DNA of 10,864 nucleotides, from assembly GCA_017609945.1 (NCBI GenBank), contig JAFCCZ010000025.1:1-10864 (forward strand). The letters run 5' to 3'. Each line of letters starts with the position of its first letter. Positions within the stretch are counted from its first letter, which is position 1. Shown here one piece after another: positions 6,375-10,864 of the stretch. The notes beneath the pieces are model-generated. The model made no database searches and was not told the origin of the DNA. It worked only from the letters and a program-made list of their open reading frames with translations. Both the position numbers and the translations under genes were made by a program. The stretch comes from Candidatus Iainarchaeum sp. (GTDB lineage Archaea; Iainarchaeota; Iainarchaeia; Iainarchaeales; GCA-2688035).

Positions 6375-6389
6375 TAAAAATAAAATAAA
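6375..6389 (-). promoter_or_regulatory. A/T-rich TATA-like element before nrdG
   Basis: On the minus strand the sequence reads TTTATTTTATTTTTA, 20-35 nt before the nrdG ATG and 9 nt after the stop of the small glycyl-radical gene. No ribosome binding site precedes nrdG, so separate leaderless transcription is possible. Co-transcription with nrdD is equally possible. Confidence 0.4.
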
Positions 6390-6397
6390 CTGCCTGG

Positions 6398-6544
6398 CTA
6401 AAATTCCTTCGCCAGGGCCTTTTTCTCGGAGTAGGTTTTCCTTAACTTGAACTCCTCTTTCTTGCCTGCATTCCAGTGGTCAACAGGCCTAAGGTAGCCA
6501 ACTACCCTGCTGTAAATCTCTGTTTTTTGTCCGCACTCAGGCAT
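6398..6544 (-). CDS. Stand-alone glycyl-radical C-terminal domain of anaerobic ribonucleotide reductase
   Basis: 48-residue protein missed by a 60-residue cut-off. It begins MPECGQKTEIYSRVVGYLRP and ends in a Lys/Glu-rich tail. This is the end of a class III ribonucleotide reductase: the last zinc-ribbon Cys (C4, in ECG), the glycyl-radical loop RVVGY with the radical glycine at G16, then RPV.HWNAGKKEEF. The preceding nrdD lacks exactly this part. Its ATG lies 5 nt before the nrdD stop codon in another frame, giving an 8-nt overlap. GGAGGTGA (6558-6551), nearly ideal for archaeal 16S rRNA, stands 6 nt upstream inside nrdD, so it is independently initiated. The expected role is to dock into the NrdD barrel and be activated by NrdG, comparable to the YfiD/GrcA spare part of pyruvate formate-lyase but here the only copy in the locus. 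No gene symbol exists that I know of. Confidence 0.9.
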   Translation of the reverse strand: MPECGQKTEIYSRVVGYLRPVDHWNAGKKEEFKLRKTYSEKKALAKEF

Positions 6545-8567
6545 TAACCTTCACCTCCTGTTTGTCTTTGCCTGCACCGGCCTTGTCTACCGAAACCGGG
6601 CACTTCTCGTGCTTGCCCTTTACATAACCGTGAACCGGGCAAATGCTAAAAGTCGGGGTTATTGTGTAATAAGGAAGCTTGAAGTTGTAAGCAATCTTTT
6701 TCACAAGCTTTGCACAACTTTCCCCGTTTGAAATTGCCTCGCCAATGAAACCGTGAAGCACTGTTCCACCGGTGTACCTTGACTGCAACTTATCCTGGTG
6801 CTTCAACGCATCAAAAATGTCGTTGGTGTAATCAACCGGCAGGTTAGTGCTGTTGGTGTAGAACGGTTCCGCTTCACCCGAAGTCTTAATTTCAGGATAG
6901 TTCTTTTTGTCAATCCTCGCAAGCCTGTAGGAGGTTCCCTCCGCAGGCGTGGCCTCAAGGTTGTAAATGTGGCCTGTTTCCTCCTGGTACTCGGAGAGCC
7001 TTTCCCTGAAGAAGTTAAGTGTTTTGAGCGCAAACTCTCTGCCCTCCCTGGTTTCAATTCCATTCCCAAGGAAGTTCAGCAGGCACTCGTGCATTCCAAC
7101 AAGCCCGATCGTTGAAAAATGGTTGTTGAAACCGTCCAAAAAGCGCTTGCTCCAGGGAAGCAGGCCGGCATCCATATGCTTGTTAACCTCCTTTCTCTTA
7201 ATCTCAAGGCTTTCCTTTCCAAGATACATAAGGGTTTCAATCCTCTCAAAGAAATCTGTATCGTCCTTTGCCAGATAGCCAAGCTTTGACATGTTCAATG
7301 TAACAACTCCAATGCTCCCGGTCTTCTCACCGGAGCCAAAAAGACCCCCTGTCTTCTGCCTCAGCTCCTTCAGGTTAAGCTGCAGCCTACAGCACATGCT
7401 TCTCACATCGCTTGGCTTCAGGCTGCTGTTAATAAAGTTCTGAAAGTAGGGAATTCCGTACTTTGCGGTCATCTCAAAGAGCGCCTGCGCATTCTCGGAA
7501 TCCCAGTCAAACTCCTTTGTAATATTGTAGGTTGGAATCGGAAAGGTGAAAACCCTTCCGTTCATGTCCCCCGCACTCATAACCTCAATAAAGCCCTTGT
7601 TTATCATGTCAACCTCTTTCTGGAAATCCCCATAGTACTCGGAATCAAGCTCCTTTCCGCCGTATATTACCTGCAAATCCCTCATGTCCTTCGGGACAAC
7701 CCAGTCAAGCGTAACATTGGTGAATGGAACCTGGTTTCCCCACCTGCTGGTTGCGTTGGTGGCAAAAATAAACTCCTGAATGCTCTGCTTAACTCTCTTG
7801 TAGTCAAGCCCGTCCTTTTTAATCAGCGGGGCAAGATAGGTGTCAAAACTGCTGAATGCCTGGGCACCGGCCCACTCGTTCTGCAGGGTCCCCATAAAAT
7901 TCACAATCTGGCCCAAAGCAGCATTAAAGTGCTTTGCAGGCTTGGCGGCAACCCTTCCAGAAACACCATTAAAGCCCATCTCAAGCAAATCCCTCAGGCT
8001 CCAGCCGGCGCAATAGCCTGAGAAAGCACCGTTCCCCAAATCGTGAATGTGGAAATCGGCACTTCTGTGGGCCTCAGAAATCTCTTTTGGGTAAACGTTC
8101 TGCAAAGCATACTCTGCCATAACCGCCCCGCTAATGTGAGCCTGCAACCCTGAAAGAGAATATGAAGTATTGCTGTTCTCCGCAACCCTCCAGTCGGAAA
8201 ACTGCACATAACCGTGAATTATATTCTGCACCTTCTGCAGGAAGGCAGCAGAGTCCCTCATCTGGGCACGCTTTTGCCTGTACAGTATATATGCCTTGGC
8301 CGTTTTGGCGTGGCCTGTTTCAATAAGCTCCTTTTCAACAGTATCCTGGATTACCTCAACAGAGGCCGGTTCTGTTCCAAACCTCTTCTTCAGGGAGTGC
8401 TCAACCCTTTCGGCAATCTCCTCTGCCTTGGCCCTGTCACTGCCCCCCACTGCCTTTGCAGCGGCAAAAATCGCGTCCTCAACGCGCTTTCTGCTGTAGG
8501 GAGCAAAGCTTCCGTCCCTTTTCTCAACATTTTCCAGGAATTTCTTCACCACTAAAAACCAACTCAC
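6537..8567 (-). CDS. nrdD: Anaerobic (class III) ribonucleoside-triphosphate reductase, large part lacking the glycyl-radical loop
   Basis: Reduces ribonucleoside triphosphates to dNTPs under anoxia. 676 residues: an N-terminal ATP-cone (VEKRDGSFAPYSRKRVEDAI, about residues 14-105) for allosteric control, then the ten-stranded barrel. Landmarks are HIHDLGNGAFSGYCAGW with C186, RSMCCRLQ with the thiyl-radical Cys at 392/393, TGSIGVVTLNMSKLGYL, GMHEC (C495) and YYTITPTFSICPVHGY. The zinc ribbon is incomplete: C643, H646 and C656 are present, but after KCP the chain runs into a hydrophilic 18-residue tail and stops without CG...RVxGY. The remainder is the separate small gene that overlaps its 3' end. 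The start is uncertain: GTG at 8567 (used), or GTGs at 8552 and 8549 nearer the ATP-cone. TATA-like boxes lie at 8623-8630 and 8604-8612. Confidence 0.93.
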   Translation of the reverse strand: MSWFLVVKKFLENVEKRDGSFAPYSRKRVEDAIFAAAKAVGGSDRAKAEEIAERVEHSLKKRFGTEPASVEVIQDTVEKELIETGHAKTAKAYILYRQKRAQMRDSAAFLQKVQNIIHGYVQFSDWRVAENSNTSYSLSGLQAHISGAVMAEYALQNVYPKEISEAHRSADFHIHDLGNGAFSGYCAGWSLRDLLEMGFNGVSGRVAAKPAKHFNAALGQIVNFMGTLQNEWAGAQAFSSFDTYLAPLIKKDGLDYKRVKQSIQEFIFATNATSRWGNQVPFTNVTLDWVVPKDMRDLQVIYGGKELDSEYYGDFQKEVDMINKGFIEVMSAGDMNGRVFTFPIPTYNITKEFDWDSENAQALFEMTAKYGIPYFQNFINSSLKPSDVRSMCCRLQLNLKELRQKTGGLFGSGEKTGSIGVVTLNMSKLGYLAKDDTDFFERIETLMYLGKESLEIKRKEVNKHMDAGLLPWSKRFLDGFNNHFSTIGLVGMHECLLNFLGNGIETREGREFALKTLNFFRERLSEYQEETGHIYNLEATPAEGTSYRLARIDKKNYPEIKTSGEAEPFYTNSTNLPVDYTNDIFDALKHQDKLQSRYTGGTVLHGFIGEAISNGESCAKLVKKIAYNFKLPYYTITPTFSICPVHGYVKGKHEKCPVSVDKAGAGKDKQEVKVNA
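6551..6558 (-). promoter_or_regulatory. Strong Shine-Dalgarno of the split glycyl-radical gene
   Basis: GGAGGTGA on the minus strand, 6 nt before the ATG at 6544 and within the last codons of nrdD. It is the best ribosome binding site in the window and decides that the 48-codon frame is a real gene with its own initiation. Confidence 0.85.
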
Positions 8568-8622
8568 TCAAAAGGCATTTTTTGAAAAACAAACCATTGT
8601 GAACTAAATAAACGCACACCAG

Positions 8623-8630
8623 TATATAAA
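8623..8630 (-). promoter_or_regulatory. TATA box candidate for nrdD
   Basis: TTTATATA on the minus strand, close to the archaeal consensus. It predicts transcription starting near 8600 and a leader of about 30 nt. A second element, TTTATTTAG at 8604-8612, could start a shorter leader. No Shine-Dalgarno is obvious before the GTG starts. Confidence 0.5.
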
Positions 8631-8656
8631 CAATGATTATGCTACAGTTTATATTT

Positions 8657-8678
8657 GGAAAATTAAAAATAATTTTCC
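8657..8678. repeat. Inverted repeat in the nrdD upstream region (operator or terminator)
   Basis: GGAAAATT (8657-8664) and AATTTTCC (8671-8678) are a perfect 8-bp inverted repeat around AAAAAT. It lies about 27 nt upstream of the nrdD TATA box, a usual position for an archaeal activator site. It is too A/T-rich to be a stable RNA terminator. The role is inferred from position. Confidence 0.4.
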
Positions 8679-8835
8679 CAAAAGTATGCTTTGTTAACTT
8701 CCAACGGTAAAAATAATTGTAGGGGTTTGTTTTTTTAATCTGATTGCTTTGCGCAATTCGGTTTCCTTTTATAAACTGGAATTTATAAATTGCAATTCCG
8801 CAAAAATTTGCCGGGCACAAAACAAAGTTTGGGCC

Positions 8836-9417
8836 TTACTCGGCGGCTTGCTGAATCAGGGCCTCAATGACCGCGCGGAACTCGGCTTCCTCGGCAACAA
8901 GATCATCCTGCCTTTCATAGCCAGTTCCAACCCTGACATACTTTCCGCCAAAAACAAAGGTTGGAATGCTGCCCATTGGGTTAAATTTCCTGAAAACCTG
9001 AATCTCGCTGTCAGGAATACGGCCCTCGGCAATAGGTGTTAGTGTGTCATCCTTAATGTCAACTTCCCAGTGGTAGGCAACAATTTTGCCAGCATCAACA
9101 TACTCTTTGACAACCCTTTCATAGGTTGAGCTAACCCACCTGCAGTGGCCGCAGTAAGTGGTTGAAAAAAGCCTTATAACCGGCTTTCCGTCAACAAGCT
9201 CTACCTCATCCCCTGAGTCCACAAAAGTGGTTATTTCGCTTGGCTGAACCGGCGGAAAAACCGGATCATTTGGAACCGGGCCAGCCCCCTCAGGAACCGT
9301 GAAAAAGCCAGTTGTTGAAACAAACGCAACAACCGCAATAACTGCAATTATGCCCATAACCACTACTGTAAGAATTTTAGGGTTAAGCTTAGTTCCACTT
9401 ATTTCCTGCTTTTCCAT
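8836..9417 (-). CDS. Membrane-anchored thioredoxin-fold protein (CGHC)
   Basis: 193 residues. One N-terminal membrane anchor (about residues 15-33) follows a short Lys-containing tail, then a Pro-rich linker (41-60) and a thioredoxin domain with VIRLFSTTYCGHCRW: catalytic C89 and C92 in a CGHC motif, as in protein disulfide isomerases. The cis-Pro loop is GSIPTFVFGGKY (P152). Charge distribution puts the domain outside the cell, so it probably makes, reduces or isomerises disulfides in exported proteins. ATG at 9417 has GAGGGAG about 8 nt upstream. It is 51 nt downstream of another thioredoxin-fold gene, so the two may be co-expressed. A TATA-like ATAATTTAAG in that gap allows a separate start. 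It is not an obvious reductant for NrdD, because topology places it outside. Confidence 0.85.
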   Translation of the reverse strand: MEKQEISGTKLNPKILTVVVMGIIAVIAVVAFVSTTGFFTVPEGAGPVPNDPVFPPVQPSEITTFVDSGDEVELVDGKPVIRLFSTTYCGHCRWVSSTYERVVKEYVDAGKIVAYHWEVDIKDDTLTPIAEGRIPDSEIQVFRKFNPMGSIPTFVFGGKYVRVGTGYERQDDLVAEEAEFRAVIEALIQQAAE

Positions 9418-9468
9418 TTACATCTCCCTCTTAAATTATCTGAAAAACAGACAATGGCTTAATAGAAC

Positions 9469-10326
9469 TTAGGAGCAAGTGCCGCCGCCGGAATACTCCG
9501 AAAGGTCAACACTAAGCACGGGCACTTCACAGCCGGTGGCAGCAGCCATTTCCAATATGCTTCTGCTTTCAAGGCTTGCCCCATAAACTTCCCCGTTAAT
9601 CATCATTGTTGGATAGCCGTTTATTTTGTCAGAGGTGCAATTTTCTGGTGTTGCACCGCAGTCAATGAAAATTGGCCCAGTTATTTCCAAACCGCCCAAA
9701 GAATCAATAAGCAGCATTGTCCAGCCGCAGCCGGTAGAACCGTATATTTCAAACCCGTTTTCCCCCAAGCAAGAAACAAACTCTGAAAGATTCTGCTTGT
9801 CCCCTTCAGTGTACTCCGGAGGGGGCCCCTCGGGCTCGGGCTTTGGGGGAGCGACATCCAAATCAAACATGTTCTGGTTTGCCATCGCAATAAACATGGT
9901 TTTCCCGTCAACCGAGACAAAAACGTTTGCTTCATCGGCACCTGCCTCTGAGGGAATGCTGAAAGTAACCTTGTAAAGCGCGGTTCCAAAGAACTCGGCA
10001 ACAGCGTTCTCGGCAACAACCCCTTCGGCCAAAAGGTTGGCGTTTATGTAATCAAGAACCTTTGAGGCAGCAGCAGTGGGCTGAAGCACTTCAACCTCAC
10101 AGACCTCACAGGTTCCACTCTGGTCAACTGGCGGCAGTATAATCAATGGCAGCGCGGCCACTCCAATTATGAGCCCAAAAAAGATTGCTATTACCGCGAC
10201 AGCCAAAGTGTTCTGCGCGTCAAGGAATTTCTTCAGGTTTGGCAATCGCTTCTTTGCCTTGCCCTCGGCCTTTCCCGCATCAGAACTTTCCTGCTTTTCA
10301 ACTTTCTTGCGCTTTTTTCCAACCAT
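9469..10326 (-). CDS. Membrane-anchored protein with VKOR-type thioredoxin-like domain, degenerate active site
   Basis: 285 residues. A Lys-rich cytosolic N-terminus (1-35) precedes one membrane segment (about 40-65), an extracytoplasmic CEVC (C73, C76), then an alpha/beta domain (85-157) and a Pro/Glu linker (158-172). The last domain, FVSCLGENGFEIYGSTGCGW...IFIDCG....NC.....INGYPTMMINGEVYGA, aligns by eye with the thioredoxin-like domain that follows VKOR in LTO1-type proteins and occurs alone in many DPANN genomes. The usual CPHC/CGHC is C200-G-W-T203, so the second active-site Cys is missing, while C186, C223, C230 and C266 remain. It is predicted to bind or exchange extracellular disulfides, perhaps as a monothiol partner of the adjacent CGHC protein. 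ATG at 10326 lacks a clear ribosome binding site; A/T-rich promoter elements lie at 10350-10381. Confidence 0.75.
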   Translation of the reverse strand: MVGKKRKKVEKQESSDAGKAEGKAKKRLPNLKKFLDAQNTLAVAVIAIFFGLIIGVAALPLIILPPVDQSGTCEVCEVEVLQPTAAASKVLDYINANLLAEGVVAENAVAEFFGTALYKVTFSIPSEAGADEANVFVSVDGKTMFIAMANQNMFDLDVAPPKPEPEGPPPEYTEGDKQNLSEFVSCLGENGFEIYGSTGCGWTMLLIDSLGGLEITGPIFIDCGATPENCTSDKINGYPTMMINGEVYGASLESRSILEMAAATGCEVPVLSVDLSEYSGGGTCS

Positions 10327-10363
10327 AGCAAAAAACCATTTTCAATTGAGCCAATAAATCGAA

Positions 10364-10381
10364 TTAATATACTTATATTAA
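10364..10381. repeat. AT-only palindrome in the promoter of the VKOR-type thioredoxin gene
   Basis: TTAATATA (10364-10371), CT, TATATTAA (10374-10381) form a perfect 8-bp inverted repeat. It lies 38-55 nt upstream of the ATG at 10326, with a further TTTATTGG nearer the start. It may be the TATA region read from either strand or a repressor site. Confidence 0.4.
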
Positions 10382-10405
10382 AAAAGGTAATATTTAAAAA
10401 GCGAA

Positions 10406-10864
10406 TTATTTGTTTAGGAAAATCCAATCAAATTTTGCGTCAATTGCCCTAAAACCTGCGAAAATCTTTTGCGCGGGCCCGAAGTTTTTCGCGCGCTTGA
10501 AGAAGCTGATTGCAATTGCCGCACCGGGTTTGGAAACCCTCTCAATTTCAGCAAACGCCCCCTCCAGGTCCGCATGGTGAAGAGCGGTAAGGCTCACAAC
10601 CGAATCAAAGCTATTGCCCTTAAACGGAAGCTCTTCAGCCCGGCCCACAACCTTCAATCCGGAATACTGCCTGAGCATTTCAACGCTTGGGTCAAGGGCA
10701 ACGCACTCACAGCTTTCCTCAAACAGCCTTGTGGCAGAGCCTGTTCCTGCCCCAACATCAAGCAGTTTGCCGCCCAGCTTAATATTGTCCTTAATAATAG
10801 CGGCCTTCCTGGCCTGCTCCAGCCCGTGAAGCCGGTTATAGCCCCCGCTTATTTCAGAATAGTG
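10406..10864 (-). CDS. Class I SAM-dependent methyltransferase (Methyltransf_11 type), N-terminus outside the window
   Basis: The last 152 codons are present and the frame stays open to the window edge. Visible motifs: YSEISGGYNRLHGLEQARK, a typical YxxIAxxYDxLHGxEQ opener; motif I LLDVGAGTGSAT (SAM binding); the acidic post-I residue in VALDPSVEML; LPFKGNSFDSVVSLTALHHADL (motifs II and III region); and ERVSKPGAAIAISFFKR. This is the UbiE/COG2226-like Rossmann methyltransferase fold, but the substrate cannot be read. Because the opener is seen, only a few residues are probably missing. The stop TAA (10406-10408) lies 79 nt before the next gene's start, which has its own AT-rich promoter. The internal ATG at 10678 is not the start because motif I lies upstream of it. 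Confidence 0.88.
   Translation of the reverse strand, partial: HYSEISGGYNRLHGLEQARKAAIIKDNIKLGGKLLDVGAGTGSATRLFEESCECVALDPSVEMLRQYSGLKVVGRAEELPFKGNSFDSVVSLTALHHADLEGAFAEIERVSKPGAAIAISFFKRAKNFGPAQKIFAGFRAIDAKFDWIFLNK

Larger units (their letters stand above)
8568..8835. other. AT-rich intergenic region upstream of nrdD with several palindromes
   Basis: 268 nt with no convincing gene. Besides the nrdD promoter and the 8657-8678 repeat it holds, at 8768-8800, two copies of the self-complementary TTTATAAA (8768-8775 and 8782-8789), the 12-bp palindrome AATTTATAAATT (8780-8791), the overlapping palindrome AATTGCAATT (8788-8797) and an outer GGAATT/AATTCC pair (8778-8783, 8794-8799). A related GCAATTCGG occurs at 8753-8761. 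The 3' end of the upstream thioredoxin gene is followed by a TTTTT at 8803-8807 read on the minus strand, a possible terminator. Confidence 0.5.

Noticed and set aside
6537..6660. nrdD 3' end as a simple frameshift or programmed frameshift
   Set aside because: The downstream frame has a stop three codons before its ATG, an excellent ribosome binding site precedes that ATG, and the tail between the two ribbon halves has no ribbon-like sequence in another frame, so independent initiation explains the data better.
8524..8820. A 98-codon minus-strand open frame across the nrdD upstream spacer
   Set aside because: It overlaps the nrdD 5' end in another frame, is biased by the AT-rich spacer (Ile, Asn, Lys, Phe), covers the TATA box and palindromes, and shows no recognisable domain.
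8836..10326. The two thioredoxin-fold proteins as reductants of NrdD (as in thioredoxin-dependent class III enzymes)
   Set aside because: Both have N-terminal membrane anchors with positive charges on the short side, which puts the redox domains outside the cytosol where NrdD works.

Overview
The window reads as archaeal chromosome, most likely from a small-genome DPANN-type archaeon. The lineage is an inference and no rRNA is present to fix it. The archaeal markers are a NOP5-fibrillarin gene pair, an archaeal NMD3, a KH-less archaeal beta-CASP nuclease, a COG1709-type regulator, TATA-box promoters about 25 nt upstream of starts, TTG/GTG starts, and a tRNA without an encoded CCA.

Layout. 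Positions 1-1424 (+) hold the 3' end of nop5, then fibrillarin (flpA), then a CTP-dependent lipid/polyprenol kinase-like membrane protein. A tRNA-Arg(CCU) follows at 1454-1528. Behind it is a 1533-1650 segment of nested inverted repeats ending in T-runs. A helix-turn-helix regulator (1720-2430, +) meets, tail to tail with a 4-nt overlap, a long block read entirely from the minus strand. In transcription order from the right edge that block is: a partial SAM methyltransferase, two membrane-anchored thioredoxin-fold proteins, an AT-rich palindromic spacer, the class III (anaerobic) ribonucleotide reductase nrdD, a separate 48-residue glycyl-radical polypeptide, the radical-SAM activase nrdG, a DUF1858 CxxC protein, an 8-Cys ferredoxin, a beta-CASP RNase, a six-TM membrane protein and NMD3.

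The most unusual feature lies at 6398-6544. The large NrdD polypeptide stops inside its C-terminal zinc ribbon, before the glycyl-radical loop. The missing piece (zinc Cys, RVVGY radical loop and C-terminal tail) is encoded by a separate small gene in another frame, overlapping the nrdD stop by 8 nt. It has a near-perfect Shine-Dalgarno (GGAGGTGA) six bases before its ATG, so it looks like a genuine gene split rather than a sequencing frameshift. The radical-bearing residue would sit on its own small subunit, and the Zn site would probably be shared between two chains.

Working together: NOP5, fibrillarin, NMD3 and the beta-CASP nuclease belong to RNA modification, ribosome export/assembly and RNA decay. 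NrdD, the small radical subunit and NrdG form an oxygen-sensitive dNTP-synthesis module. The adjacent DUF1858 protein and ferredoxin could supply electrons to NrdG (inference). The two thioredoxin-fold proteins are predicted to face outside the membrane and probably handle extracytoplasmic disulfides instead.
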